The notes: a model not told the origin generated them from the sequence alone. 64,000 nucleotides of DNA from Oscheius onirici (GCA_932521025.1 OW051473.1:1302001-1366000), one strand, 5' to 3'; shown: positions 1 to 12,914, counted from the stretch's first letter. Program-made: numbers and translations.

Positions 1-1111
1 TACTGCTTAACTTTCGGAGTTGTGAAGCTATCAAACGGTTGGAAATCGTTAAAATTGGCAGGAGATTCGCCAGAAGACCCAGCGCCGGAAACGTTCCAAT
101 ACCTGAAACACGGAATTTTTTATTATTCAGTCTCTGTACCAAAGCAAAATGTCACTGCCAGCCCACTGCCAGTTTCCTGTGATTGTATTCCAATCGTTGG
201 CGTTGGTGTAGAGGCCGACCGAGTAGCCGTTTTGCTAAAAAAAAGTTTTTTTTTTTGGAGTATTGCGGGATATCTGGAATGAAAACAGACGACGTTTCAA
301 GAACATTCTGGCAATCTTTCGTAGGAGTTTGTATTACGCATTTCTGGCTGTTCTCAAGGAATTTTGAAACACTCTTAATTTCATGGTTTGTAACGGCGTT
401 TGACAAAACGTCGTTTTGCATATTTCTCCGAAATCCAAATTGGAACAAGCATCAAAGTAAACACAACTTCTCTTTTTATGCTTACATCAGAAATCATGCG
501 GTAAGTTTATCACGGGCTTACCATTTTATCAGCTACTATAGAGTCCGCGGACTTTGCTTGAATAAAACACACTTACCCTGCTTCTCATGAGAATCTCGTT
601 GATAAAACCACAGTTGGCGATCTGATCAGTTGGCCACATAGAGGGGTTCTTGACCTAAATAAATGTGGAATCACAAAGAAAAGACGCATTTCTTTCCTGC
701 AGCCAAAGCGTCTTGACATGAACTCCGTTCTTTTTCAACTCCTTGTTAATTTCATCAGCCTGGTCGTAACCCCATCTGGAGTTGGGCTGGGGTTCGATGA
801 AGAGCTCCGTGGAGATTCCAGCTAAAGTGATTATTTACCAAATTTTTACTAAACTTACCAGCAGCAGCTGCTTTAACATTAGCTACTACGTTCTGATCAA
901 AAGTTCCGTTTCCATCAGCCTTGAAAGTTCTGACGAAAGCTACCGTATAGCCGGCATTTTTGAGGCAGGCAAACTGATTTTGGGACAATGCCTGGGTTGT
1001 ATCAACCGCTTTCTTGTACGTCTAGGATGTTATTTTTTGCTAAAAAGTATAAATGGAAACCTGAGCTTCTGCACCGAGGGCCAAAAGGGAGGCGAGTAGA
1101 AGGAGCAGCAT
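1..1111 (-). CDS. Secreted GH25-like lysozyme (Entamoeba/C. elegans LYS type), 3' end outside window
   Basis: The start ATG is at 1111 and is followed by a secretory signal (MLLLLLASLLALGAEA). Exons read 1111-1061, 1021-859, 821-697, 654 to about 576, then from about 238 to the window edge. Family landmarks are AVDTTQ near the mature N terminus, CLKNAGYTVAFVR, ELFIEPQP, a TLWLQ-V junction, NGYSVGLYTNANDW, and a terminal LLWYWNVSGAG-type block. This order matches nematode LYS proteins, which hydrolyse bacterial peptidoglycan in the gut and are often induced in immunity. The role is inferred from the family. About the last ten residues are missing. The intron at 655-696 has an unusual 5' end (CAG|GAAAG instead of CAG|GT), assuming the conserved WLQV is kept. 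The DUF1647 genes downstream look unrelated. Confidence 0.85.
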
Positions 1112-3297
1112 GGCTTTGAGTAGCTTAACCGAACACACTGCGTCAAAAGATAAGCAAGCATTTAGTTTGCTCCTCAAACGGCTGTAAATTGTCGGTTTCG
1201 GGTGATAAGACTGCCAAGTGGTGATTGAAAGAAGACTTCTTTGTGAGCTTCTGAATTTACTGAAGGGACATACAAAAACTGTTCAGTTCAATATAACGTG
1301 TTCACGTGTCACGTTTTATACTGCTTCCACTAAACTGGATCTTCTCTTGCCAGTCTCCACCAATTTTGTTCTATTTCACTAGAAAACAGTCGCTCCATCG
1401 GTCGTGCAATTGGGTTGATAGCTCTCCAAGGTCTCCTTTCTAACACTCGTCTTGTCTATGTATCTTCTTGATCCACTTTTCTAGCAGAGTTCCATATTCT
1501 TTTTGCCCATTATTCTCTTATAGCCATCACCTTTCTTCTCTACATTGGCCAGTCGTTCGTTTGCTTATGAAGCTGAGTTACTTCTAAGAATCTTCTCAAC
1601 ATCTTCCTTAGTACCACCACAAGTTTCTCACAACGCGTCCAAGTGTCCAAGGAAACTTGGACGCTTTGATGCTGGAGTTAAACTTCTCTCTGGTGGCTCA
1701 TGGAGACATTCTTGCTGGTCTGGAGTTGGCAGAATCCGTTGAAACGCTTGTGCTGGCAAGACAAACATTAATCCTACATGGACTTTTCCAGAAAGGGAGA
1801 CTATCGGGGTGTTCCTAACTTGAGGGACAGCACGTGATGCCTCAGTACATAAAGTGCGAAACTTCGTTCCGAAAATCATTGCTAACGGAAGAAACTTTGT
1901 GAGAATTATAAACAAAATGCAAAAACCTTTTTTTGGCTTTGTCAATGTAGAAACGCGGAAAATGGAACGCCTCACGGAAATCTCCTTGACAACTTTGCCT
2001 GCCGACCACAACAGTGTGGTTTTCATTTACTTTTTGATTCTATTGGGTGCGGTCAGGTGTACTGGTCTAATTACAACTCACGGCCTGATCATGGCTTCAT
2101 ACTGCCGTGACTAATAATTATCGCGTTTTCAAAGGATAAAGCCCCTGATTTGATAGGCTTCACCGCTTGATTTGGTAACACTGTTTGCAAGACTGAAAAG
2201 AACTTACTTCCATTTTTCCATCGAAACACCGAGAAACGCTTTTCAAAACAGGAAACAACACCTGTTAAATTTGTGTCTATCGCTTCCGTTGACGCTAAAT
2301 GTCCCGATTTGCTTCCAGTCAGTCATCCTCTCAATATTTCATTTTAGCATAAATGTTGAAATTTTACACCTTAATACAAGGTTACGTCAAAGAAGGCAGG
2401 TAGTATAACTCTTCGCTTTGGCTTTGATTACTGCTCCGCCTTTTGCCTCGCAGTTCCATTGACAGCACGATCTATTAAAAAACTGAAAATGCTTCCCAAT
2501 TTTGCAGCAATTTTTCGCTAATTTTTGCCAAAACTTCACTATTTGGGTTCGGCTCACAATTTTTTGTACGAATCATACCAGGATGTGGCAATCATACGCA
2601 GTGCATGACGTATACCTAGTGATCAGCAGTTTCCTCAAACAATCGCTCCAGAAAGAAAAAATTAAATTGGTTAAAAGCAAGAAATCCGAGAGATGCCCAA
2701 AAAGCTATACCATTAAATCACCATGATATCTTATGTTTGGGCCAAATGAAAATTTCAAGTCTTTTATTGTACAGAATTGAAACCTCATATGACATCCTGG
2801 GCACATTCCGATATGCTTTCTACAAAAAACTACTCCTTCAGACGCGTCGCAAAGTTGCACCCCAAAAGGTAAAAAATATGTAAACTCATCTATCAAAATA
2901 TAAATCAGATGAATTTATGGGGCAAATGAAGGGATATAGACTACAAACAATGGGACATTTTCATGCAAAGGAATTTTTTAGAGGGAGATCAAAAATTACG
3001 TTGCTACGTGATAGTTTAAGCAAGTCTCCTATTGGTGATTATCTGCATGCATTAGTTGATTGATCCTGATCTGATTCCCATTTTTGCCAGAATGATTGAA
3101 TAGTCTTTATGTGATGTTCACACAATTTGCTTCGTGTTCACATGTACACATAATGTCACTGCTGGGAACTTTTACGATCCACTCTGAATCGTTTTATCAA
3201 ACCCATTCCAGTCTATCACAGCGTGCTTGTAGGTGGCTCGTCTACTTCCCTTCCCAAGACACACATCTGGCCGATAAGGGTAAAGTGCACTTTATAA
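1112..3297. other. Intergenic, no supported gene
   Basis: The stretch is AT-rich with only scattered short open frames. The longest (minus, 1628-2026) has no signal peptide, no recognisable motif and no flanking splice pattern. A small perfect stem (CGTCCAAG paired with CTTGGACG) lies near 1637-1664. It presumably contains promoters for the lysozyme (minus) and the DUF1647 gene (plus). Confidence 0.5.
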
Positions 3298-5758
3298 ATG
3301 GACCCGCCGTTCGAATACAAGGATACTCCAGTTTCGTTGCATAAACGGCCATTATTCTACCTAAATAAGTATAAACATCCTATTCTAATAGCCTTGGTAT
3401 GTGTGAACGTTTTAGAACCTACATTTTTTATTATTTTCAGATTGCAACAGGCCTACTAGTTTATTATTTTTTAAATGTTGGCACACTGGCGTTGTTTAAA
3501 ATAACTTCGGAAATTCCTATCTTACAATACAAACCGCTTCAATGTCCGATGCTGAAAGTGAGCAATGCAACTACAACTAATTTGGATGGATTGCCAGAAT
3601 TGAGGTTTCACAACTCATCGAAACCGTTCAAGCAAGAATATTATCAGCATCTCCAAGAGCTGGGCGAGTTTTATTTGCAGGGCGAGTACACGATCTGGCA
3701 AAAGTTTCCTGTGGGTGAAAAGAGCTGACTCAGACTACGCACTGCTCTATACAAACGCGAAGCAAAATTTGAAAAGATTTGAAGATGAACCACTTTTCGT
3801 TTTGCTGGCATAACGTCTGACTAGCCTGTTCCTCTCAAATCGTCTAAGATAAATGTGCGAAAACTTCAGTTTTCAGGAATCTTCACTGAACATAAATGGG
3901 TCAATTTGTCCCAGCCGCTTCCTTCAGTGAAATTTGTCAGTGCTGTGTCAGAAAACCATGCTGCAGAAGGACGTGACCTCGTAATAAGAATGTCGAAACT
4001 GCATCCGCTGTGGACAATTTACATGTATGATATTGGATTGACCAAAAAGACAAGAGGATGGTTCGAGGTATGACATTATCTAAAAGCACATTTTCGGGGA
4101 GTCTATCAGTTTGTGTGGACCAATACAATTTTCGAGCCAAATTTGAACGGGGCTTATAGTGCCTAGCAACGGCTCTAGCGCACATTTGCGTACTTGCCTC
4201 TCAAGTTTGGACATGTTCTTATCGAGGCTAAAAGCGTTTGAAACTTAATTGTTTGCTTATTTAAGGTCAGAAAAACGTACTAGAGCCATAGGAAAGTGAA
4301 AATAAATGAGCGATAAATTGTTTCTGCCTATTTAATGAACCTTTTACTTCATTTTTGATTACTGTAATTGGTCGATTATGCTCATATCCGCATCTCATTA
4401 CGTAATCCCAAGATTTTCTTTTTGTTCTTTTTTGTTCGAAATTCTTTGTTTTTCCCAACAATGAGACATGATCTTCATGGTTGAACTATTGAGACGAGTA
4501 GTTCCATATTTATCCATCTTTTAACCAATCTTATGAAGTTTTTCACGCTTTTTTTTTTCAAGTCTTAAATTTATGGTCGGTGACACAGTTCAACCTCAAC
4601 TTTCCGCAAATATCTATTTAGTGCCTGGTAAACAATTTTTTCCAGAGAGCATGCAACGTCGAAATGCGGGACATCGACTTGAAACATTTTGGAGTCAATA
4701 ACAACTTGTTCCTCTACCAGTGGAAACCTTTGATAGTTGCTGTGAGGCTGTTCCCACTTCTTTTTTTTACAAACCTTTGCAGAAAGCGCTAATCGATTTC
4801 CCAGTAGTTTTCTGGATGGACAGTTCCACATTCTGGGCTGCAAACGCTACGATCAACGACTTCGTGAGGAAGATCGATATCGCGGGTGATAAGGAGGGAC
4901 CGAACGTGTACTTACTGGACAAGGCACATCATAGCACTTTTGCTGTGACTCAGGCAGGTAGAGGGACTTAGAAAACGGGACACACCCTTTAAATTTTCAG
5001 GAATGTACAGTTTTATCGCGCCTCAAGGAGATATCTATCGAAAACAGTCTGTTGCTAACAAACAACTCTGGATCAGGACAAAGAGTACATATGAGAATGC
5101 TTTGAAATGGTATTTTTTAATATTTGATTTCTACTTTTTCTTCAAAAACGAGAACAGTACACACTCGCTATAAAAACAACAGAAACAAACGTGTTAGTAC
5201 ATGTATTTTTGCACTTTTGAACATCTCCACTAAGAAGACAATATTTTCATTCGCTGGAACTTTCCGTAGGTCAGTACAGGGCATAGCAGGTTCTTCATGA
5301 AAATACGCATGCTTTGTCGCGTTTTCCACTGACACACTTTATCATAGTCGTTTTGCACTCTGCTGTGCACTGACAAATAAGCTATATTTCCGAATGTTTA
5401 CCTCTTGATAGCCAGAATGGTCTCGAATCAAATTGTGGAAAGTTATTTTGCCTCTCAAATCAATAAAATCAATATTCAAATCTTTCAGGTGGGTTTTGTG
5501 CGCTTTGGAAATCAACTGCATGGCTCCACCCGGACACCTTCTATATTGTCATTTCGATGAGAAGGATCCGATTCGAATCTTTGGAAAATGCAACAGGTAA
5601 ACTGTTCTGTTTTTAAGACAACATTTATTAGATACGACCAATCAGCCATCAACATAATTCTCTCCAAGCATCCAAAGAGCTTTCTAGAGGACTGGGTACT
5701 TTCATATGCTTGGACGGACAGAGGGAAGATTTCCAAAGAAGTCGAAATTGTCTGCTAG
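3298..5758 (+). CDS. DUF1647-family type II membrane protein, copy 1
   Basis: The ATG at 3298 gives MDPPFEYK, then a basic stretch and a hydrophobic anchor (ILIALIATGLLVYYFLNV) spanning the first splice. The lumenal part has LPELRFHNSSKPF, LPSVKFVSAVSENHAAEGRD, WTIYMYDIGL, FPVVFWMDSSTFW, a WVLCALEINCMAPPGH block, YDQSAINIILSKHP, and ends EIVC-stop at 5756-5758. These blocks match nematode DUF1647 proteins, which look like Golgi glycosyltransferases but have no established reaction. The intron at 3664-3876 appears to begin with GC (GCGAGT), whereas the paralogue has GTGAGT at the same place. The same exon order and all motifs recur in the neighbouring gene at 6714, so this is a tandem duplicate. 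Minor exon edges are uncertain. Confidence 0.8.
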
Positions 5759-6713
5759 AGCAGCGCGTAATAATAAACAAATTTTTTAAAACATCATATA
5801 CTCTGCCATATGGGCAATTTTATTAGAAGATTACGAACGGGTGAACGGCAAAACAATGTCACTGGCCAGTGTCTGGGCTCGGGACAAAGATCTGTTTTAT
5901 CAGTGCATTTTGCTGCCTTTCGACGTCTGTCAACTTCCTGTCTTGTTCTCCCTCTTCAAATTAAATTAATAAGCGATGTGAGCGGATTGTGAGCTTATAA
6001 TAGCCAGCGTTTCCATGGAAAATGTTGTCACTGAGGGAACAGGTTTATGACCGTGTTGTGTTCCACATTTTTTGTTGACGTTGTTGCCTCCTCGTTCTCT
6101 TTCTGTTGTATAAGCTCGGTTTTTACACTTCCTTCCCAATTTTTAGCTGAGAAAGAGCTATCGGTGGGAAGAAATGTCAGCTGCTTTAATACTGAAAGCT
6201 AAACTGTTTCCACTCAAGACTTCAGAACGTCTGTCATTTTTATTGGAGCAGACAGAAGATTGGCTTCACTTCACTTCAGCAAGTCAAAATCGAAAAATGT
6301 GTAACTTACAAACATTTGTCAACAACCTTCCCTCCGAGATTTTGCCAAAACGCCCTTGCTTGTTTGCATAGGCACACCAGAATAATCACGCCTGAAGTTT
6401 GAGTCATTTTCATAGCACACAATAGCATGCATAAGGACTCAATACCATTCTATTCTTCTCCCGAGAAAACTCGTAGTTTACAGTCTTAGAGACACTTGTT
6501 GGTAACCCAATTGACTTCCCAAATGACATTGACAATTTATATTTATAGATTTTGAGGTATGTCTGGAAAACATGCATGTTATCTTTCAAACTCGTGTAAG
6601 ACAAGAAATAAGCCTAAACGTTTTGCCAATTCAGAAAGCAACATCAACTGTCCTCTTACCCTGCTTGGTCATGCTGATAAGGAGTTCCATACTGGCTTCA
6701 TTCTTTTCAACTA
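5759..6713. other. Intergenic between DUF1647 paralogues
   Basis: Only short unrelated open frames are seen. No repeat, RNA gene or conserved motif was recognised. The region holds the 3' end of copy 1 and presumably the promoter of copy 2. Confidence 0.5.
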
Positions 6714-8255
6714 ATGCAACCGCCGTTTGAATACAAACGAGATTCTTTACCAGTGCAGCTTCATACTAGCTTCGCATATATGTTTTCTAATCACAGGTTT
6801 AACGTTCTGCTTGTTTTGGTAGGTGTTCATACCATGGAGCTTATCTATTTGTTTCAGATTTTATCTTGTACATTCGTCTATTTTGTCCTGTTTAAAGAGG
6901 AAGAACTGCCAATTATCCCAGAACTGAGATATTTCAACTCTTCTAAAACGTTTGATAGCAGTAATTATAAGCTGTTGAACGATCTTGGTGAGTATTGTGA
7001 AAAGTTAATCTCAAGATTGATTGTCAGGAGTTCTTGGAAGAATACATTTTGTAAATTTGTCTAAACCATTACCGCCGGTGGCGTTAGTGAGTGCAATTTC
7101 CGAAAATCACGCGGGTGAAGGACGATCTCTTGTTATTCGACTTGCCAAAGAACACCCCAGGTGGAAACTCTACTTGTACGATCTTGGTTTGGAGATCAAG
7201 ACGAAGGCTTGGTTTGAGGTATTTTTTGTTTCCCTTATCAAGTTCACCGTCAGGTTGAGAAAGCCAGCAATATTTCCATGTTTAATAAAAAATAATTTTG
7301 ATTACCCAAAGATATGAACGTTTTTTCAACTATAGAAGCAACCTTTTTGCATACTTTTTCAACCTCGACTACAACGGCTTCCGCTAACAACTGGGACCTC
7401 GTCTTTGGCTCCTTTTTTAACAAATTTTGTTCATTTTCAGGGTGCTTGCAACGTAGAACTACGAAAAATAGATCTGAAACATTACGGAGTACACAGTGAT
7501 CTCTTTACGTATCAATGGAAGCCAATAATAATAGCGGTAAGATAATTCTATGTTCGAAAGACCCTTTGCAGAGCGCCCTCAAAGAATTCCCGATCGTCTT
7601 CTGGCTGGACAGTTCGACTTTCATTACCACAGATGCTACATTCGACGCATTTTTAAAGAACATTAGTATTGTCAAGGAAGGACCACACGTCTACTTATTG
7701 GACACAACAGGCCACAGTACATTAGCAGTTACAAGAAGAGGTAATTTTTGATAATGTTAAAAAATTTAAGTTTGCAGGAATGCTGGACTACCTCTCTCCA
7801 CAAGGAGACTTACACAAAGAACAATACCAAGCTAACAAAATTGTGTTTATAAAAACAAGAAATACCTATGAGCTTGTTCTTAAATGGTAGCTAGGCACAA
7901 AATCTTTTAAATAAGCTCTTTTCAGGTTGGTTCTCTGTGCACTGGAAAGCAACTGTATGGCACCTTCTGGACATAAACGGAATTGCAAATTCAATAACGA
8001 GCCCTACAAAAAATATGCCGGATGCCACAGGTATCACTTTTTTTAATTTTAAATCTGAGTCAAGTTCTGAGGGATTCACAGTCTAACAATTTTTATTTTT
8101 CAGATGATTCTATATTTTACAGGTACGATCAATCTGCAATGAATATCATTCTTGGTCCGTATCCAAACAGTTTTCTAGGCAATTGGACCAAGAGCTTTGC
8201 CTGGACTGAGAGGAAACAAGAGGCAAATGAAGATGAAATTGTTGGATTTTGCTGA
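6714..8255 (+). CDS. DUF1647-family type II membrane protein, copy 2
   Basis: The ATG at 6714 gives MQPPFEYKRD, paralleling MDPPFEYK of copy 1. An anchor follows (NVLLVL joined by splicing to ILSCTFVYFVLF). Conserved blocks are LRYFNSSKTFD, VALVSAISENHAGEGR, WKLYLYDLGL, FPIVFWLDSSTF, VYLLDTTGHSTLAVT, WFSVHWKATVWHLL-type sequence read in the coding frame as W-x-LCALE-x-NCMAPSGH, and YDQSAMNIILGPYP, ending VGFC-stop. Introns are at the same places as in copy 1, with canonical GT-AG ends. Both copies end in a hydrophobic residue plus Cys. The topology and family suggest a Golgi or ER lumenal enzyme; this is inference. Confidence 0.8.
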
Positions 8256-8329
8256 ACACTTGATTGCCAAATTTGAATGAAACCTTTTTCTTGTGCTGTT
8301 TTTTGCAAGATACTCATTTTTCGAAGTTT

Positions 8330-8515
8330 CAGATATTCACAAGAAGAGCATCATCTTGGTCCAAAGACTGTGCCGCTTCACAGTTTGATCTAGAGCTGTT
8401 TAAAAGCGGCAAAACGTCACATTACGCGGTTACACAAAGAAACGACAGAGCTTTAGAAGAACTAATAAGGATTTCTTACTCGGGAAGTGGTACTAATTGG
8501 TTCACTGAGTTGTAG
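8330..8515 (+). CDS. Possible terminal exon, unknown
   Basis: An open frame follows a TTTCAG acceptor near 8325 and reads IFTRRASSWSKDCAASQFD through GTNWFTEL-stop. It may be a terminal exon of a lost gene or chance. No family was recognised and no convincing upstream exon was found. Confidence 0.2.
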   Translation, partial: QIFTRRASSWSKDCAASQFDLELFKSGKTSHYAVTQRNDRALEELIRISYSGSGTNWFTEL

Positions 8516-8663
8516 CTCACGTTTGTATCGAACTACCAGCCGTCCGCTTACTTTTGCCACCTTTACTTTCATCGGATTCCCTAGAAAATCCCGATAAAAA
8601 AGATTTTTGGAAAATTTCCACGCGCACTCACACAGACAGACAGACACGTAGACTACCTTCGTG

Positions 8664-8728
8664 TACTACCACCTGGGATTGAACTTGCGATCGCTTTCTT
8701 CATAGACTGTCATCCTATCCACTTGACT
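8664..8728 (-). repeat. tRNA-derived SINE-like head, copy 1
   Basis: This 65-bp stretch is nearly identical (one visible mismatch) to 58024-58088. On the minus strand it has a degenerate Pol III A box (AGTCAAGTGG) and a B box (AGTTCAATCCC) spaced about 44 nt apart, the tRNA-like distance. A short CAGA repeat lies alongside at about 8631-8644. It is not a functional tRNA because the T and acceptor stems do not form. Confidence 0.6.
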
Positions 8729-9061
8729 GTCCGGGTTGCGTTTTAGCATCATAGAAATATCAAACACCTAACAGTTCAAAAGATGTAATATCTAGTCTTC
8801 AATACTTTTGCAGCAGACCTCTTTTTTGTTGTTTCTTGCATCGAGTCGTTTGTCTGTCGCGACTTTCACAATCCCCTTCATTTGGAGAAACCATATGGCC
8901 TCAGAGGCGGAGTCAAACATCTCCTCATTTAGACTCTTAACATTTCTTTGGCGGTCTGTGACTTGTCATCTCCTGACATTTCCGCTTTAGGGTGGCTCAT
9001 TCGTCTCGGTTCCTCTCAGACTCCGCTCACTATTATGTTTTCTCAATAATATTTTTAGGGT
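8729..9061. other. Intergenic, promoter side of the 9.06-kb gene
   Basis: No gene was recognised. The sequence ATTTTTAG, three bases before the ATG at 9062, looks like a trans-splice acceptor. Confidence 0.4.
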
Positions 9062-10776
9062 ATGGACTTGCGCCTTTTTCTCTTTGCCGCTCTCTTTGCA
9101 CCTCTGTTGGCATTTGAAAATGGCTACTTAGCCACTAAGGTCTTTCCTGTCAGCAAGCTGAAGGTATCTTTCCCCCTAAAAACAAAATAAAAACTCATTT
9201 TCAGGTAGAATACCAGCACAAAACTGCTCCGCTTTACAGCTTTCCGCTCCCTTGTCATGTTTCCGACCTGGTGACTCTCTTCGGTGCCAGTCACTTCTCG
9301 TCAACCCTTCAGCCGTACACTGATCCCGACCATGTCACCGAAAACAAAAAGATCGATGTCTACCAAAACACTGAATGGTACCGCGACAGTTTGGATGTCT
9401 TTGTTCGCACCGTCAACTACGTTCTGACGCAGGACCCTCAGATTGAAATCGAGGAGATACAGGCGGGTTTATTTTCATTTCTCCGTGAAGCAGAATCTTA
9501 GTAACGTAGGAAATGACTCAAGTTTGCGTGTGTTCAACCCCCACGGTTACACTGGAAATCTTCCATTTTTGGATAAGGGATCAAGAGATCTATCGCTAGT
9601 GACCGAATGATAGACAACAAACTTCCGACAGTTCCCCTGAATCACAAAAGTAGCCGATTTCTATTATCATCGCCGAAAAAGACGACACAGCTGCGCCGCA
9701 TTTGTTGAAAACTTGCGAAACATCTGCCGCGGTTTTTGCAAAAGACGACTTTTGACTGTCGGAGCAAATACCGAGAGAACAAAAGGAGAGATTGAGGATT
9801 CCTTCAGTCACAAATGTTTTAGACTGTCCGAAACTACACCGACGGCTTCCTTTTCCACCGATTCATCAGCGTCGCCAACGCAAATGATAGCCAGAAATTT
9901 GTTATTGATGTTTTAAACTGTGGCCGCGTCTCGGACAAAGGAGTTCAACTTCAGACAAGCTTTTCGACGAGCACTTATGCAGCTGACGTGAACGAAACTT
10001 TGATTGACAGGTATTTATTGTTTTGGAAGAGTGTTTTTGTTTTTGATGGGAAGTCGCTTATACTACGAAGATAAGCTAACACTGATAAATTTCAATTACA
10101 GACTGAAGAAGGAAATTCGAGAGTCGACAAGAGAATACGGCTTCGCTATGACAAAGCACTGCACTGAGAGAAAGATCCACATCCCCGTCAGCTATATCTT
10201 TCTTCAGATGAAAGAGTGAGAGTTATTTCTATTGAAGTGTTACGGTTATTCAGCTCTCCTGCTTTCGACGACAAGAATATCGACCGTAATCGTCGCCATC
10301 CGATCGTAATTGGAGTGATCGATGGCCAATCCATCCCAATGGAATCAGTTGCTCGTCAACATGCCTACCGCTTCCTCTTCAAAGAGAATCTCTTCACCCG
10401 TATCAAAACTCCAATGGTGGCCGATGAACGAAATACAAAACAAATTCTCGGCTATGTCGGCGCTTTCGTTATTTTCAGCATTTTGATGTAAGCATTTCTC
10501 GCACAGATGCCAACAAACAATTTCAGGATCACCATTTCCTATCCCAGCTGCTCTTGCTGTAAGAGAATGAAGAACAGCGTCTCCAGTACCGCTCTCGCCC
10601 CCAGCAACACTCCCACCGAAGCGAGCTGTACTGAATCATCTGCGGAGGATCAGAGAGACATGAGAGACGCAGTGGTTGCTACGCTTCTGGCTCGTGTAGC
10701 TGACAAGGAATGTCCCGAAACCAGCGACAACGTCGTGATCAAGATGGAAGACATCTCTGAAAAGGACCAGCTCTAG
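9062..10776 (+). CDS. Single-pass type I membrane protein, unknown family (paralogue of 35.1-kb gene)
   Basis: The ATG at 9062 sits three bases after a probable trans-splice acceptor and begins with a signal peptide (MDLRLFLFAALFAPLLA). The ectodomain contains FPLPCHVSDL, WYRDSLDVFVRTVNYVLTQ, EIEEIQ, then from 9825 TVRNYTDGFLFHRF. A later exon ends in a hydrophobic segment (ILGYVGAFVIFSILM), followed by a Cys-rich juxtamembrane region (SYPSCSCCKR) and an acidic cytoplasmic tail ending EKDQL. The blocks WYRD..VNYVL..EIQ and RNYTDGF match WFLNN..VDYVL..EIQ and RNFSDGF of the 35.1-kb gene. The intron after EIEEIQ would start with GC (GCGGGT). I do not recognise the family; a cell-surface role is inferred only from topology. 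Confidence 0.7.
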
Positions 10777-11749
10777 AACCTGGATACGAGTTGTATAGTT
10801 TCTTTTCGATGCTAATGGTGCTATAAACTTCACTGCAATCTCAATTTGTGACTTTCTTTGTCAAAGTTTAGTGAAGGGAGAGACAGTAAGAAGTATTTAG
10901 TAGGCAATGACGGTTCAACAAACTTTCACTCAAAGAGGATATCATGCTCAAAAAACTTGCACATCACACTAGAAAAAGATATTGTAGATCTAGTTTGAAA
11001 AGCAAAGATTTTACCACGTTTTTTACCGTAGACATTGCGCCACTCGGCCAGGTAGGTGTTCTGCTCGTTATGACGATCCCCACAGACAAGTTGGCGAAGC
11101 ATCGGTGATTTTTTTTGAAAACAATGTCTGTTTGAAGCCAACTGCGGCGCGGCGCTCGGTTAACTTAGAATATATGGACTCATCGGTTCCTGGGCTCCAG
11201 GCGGGGCCAGGTGGTCAGGCTCCATCAGCTCCGGTAGAGAATGACTGGGTGGTCTTGGCTGCTCCAAAGTTTTCGCACTTCCAGGCGTAGTTTTTTCTGG
11301 CGTAATTGTCGTTCGGTTTTCTTACACGTAGCCGACTTTGCTTCTAGCTTGAGCATGTCAACTCTTGTCGACGACAAAAGGATAGATGCCGTGAAAAAGT
11401 TCAACTAGAAATGAAAACTATGTGATTTTCATTTCCGTTTGACTCCCCTTAGTTTAAATCTTACCCTCAAGGGCTCAAACTATTCTCATTCCATTTCCAA
11501 TTCTTACTTTGCAATCACTTTGCCTGGCGACCACTTGGAATCCTAATGAAAAGTACTAAAGTTTCTAGTGACACCAAGAACTATAAAAATACGGTCAACC
11601 CTATTCTCTCTGATTCACTGCTTTAGCTTCAAAATAGACAGCCATACTTGGTGGATGTTGGTACTCAGACGAATTGCCTTACTTCACTTTGACTCGACTC
11701 CAGTCAGACGACTCTCAGGATATGCCGGTATGGACGTTGTCCAGCTTTT
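10777..11749. other. Intergenic, no supported gene
   Basis: There is a short Gly/Pro-rich frame near 11162-11290 without a clear start, acceptor or continuation. Nothing else was recognised. Confidence 0.4.
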
Positions 11750-11920
11750 ATGAGTATTCAGATTCACGTCATTGAACAGAAAGACAACGAAACCCCGTCC
11801 ACCAGTGCCGGAAACGAGAAGTCCGGAAAGGTACTTTCTTCATCAAACGAACTTTTAGGAGCCTCCTGCCTATCACAAGAAGGGAACCACTTCTGGCCGA
11901 AAGAACCGCAAGGGAAAGTA
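11750..11920 (+). CDS. Possible small basic protein or C-terminal exons
   Basis: ATG at 11750 gives MSIQIHVIEQKDNETPSTSAG, then a GT-AG intron (about 11830-11861) joins to EPPAYHKKGTTSGRKNRKGK-stop, making a 47-residue Lys/Arg-rich product. It could instead be the end of a larger gene with unseen upstream exons. No family was recognised. Confidence 0.3.
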
Positions 11921-12286
11921 GCTCAGGAGCAAAAAATCTCTACCTGTACAATTCTACGCATAATCATTCTCGTGTATTCCAAAGTTTTGTAGAAAATTGC
12001 CGAAACATATCTGTTTGTCATCAAAAATAAAGCTTTATTAAAAGTTATTCTACCTATACGATCGAAACCTTGACAACCGATCGAGAACAACTCATACTTT
12101 CTCATTCTCAGCTTCTCCTCGACGGCTCTTCGTCCTTTACTGACTAGTCACATAATAGTATAGCGCTACAGTCTCTATCCGTACCTAGCAGACGCGATCA
12201 AAGATTTGTCGCAAGCAGATTTGTCAGGAAAGGTCTCATTCTTTTTAAAAATTCATAAATCATGAGTATTACAAATACCTTTATTG

Positions 12287-12620
12287 ATCTGGATCTGTGA
12301 AAAAGTGGATTCTTTGAAGAAAAAGGGATTTGTATTTGCCCTGCGTTTTACTGAACGAACAAAAAGAGAACAATACTTTTGTGTGAACTACACAACTGGA
12401 CAAAAAGAGAACAATAGCTCTTACAAAAGTCAAATCCTCGTCTTTTCTCATTGGATCATTCATTTATTGTCTGTTCCACAAACTGTAGAAGAGTGAGGAG
12501 AGAGTGCTGTCGGGTTAGGGACAAGAGTTGGAAAAGACGTTTTTCATTGGGAGAGAATCCCGTTGTATTTCTCCGGTTCTACTCGTTGTATCAGATATCA
12601 ACTGAATCCCTTTCCTATCA
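12287..12620 (+). repeat. Dispersed repeat family R1, copy 1
   Basis: About 335 bp that recurs in reverse orientation at 38882-39207 and in shorter form at 38351-38566. Shared landmarks include ATCTGGATCTGTGAAAAAG, two internal repeats of CAAAAAGAGAACAATA, and CAAATCCTCGTCTTTTCTCA. It has no coding potential and no obvious terminal inverted repeats. Confidence 0.75.
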
Positions 12621-12914
12621 GTGTTATAAAAACATCGGCAAAATTTCTGTAACTGGACTCCCGTCACAAAGTTCTCAGCCTAATATTCCTTGATTCACAG
12701 CAGTTTCATGTCACTAAAAATAACGTATCGTTGAGCTCTAAACATTGTTCACTAGCTCATTTTTGGCTGTGGGTCAAACGTGTTGGGTTTTCGCGACAAA
12801 CCAAACTTTTCAGCCATTGCGCTCCAACAAATTTAAATGCGCGTCAAGAATTCATTGTTGCCTCAATCCTACAAATGCACAGACGGACATTCTCGCTTAA
12901 TAATTTTTTTTCAG

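Noticed and set aside
1628-2026. 132-codon minus-strand open frame
   Set aside because: No motif, signal peptide, splice context or repeat partner supports it.
8664-8728. A real tRNA gene
   Set aside because: A and B boxes are present but the T stem and acceptor stem do not pair; a second copy has a SINE body attached.
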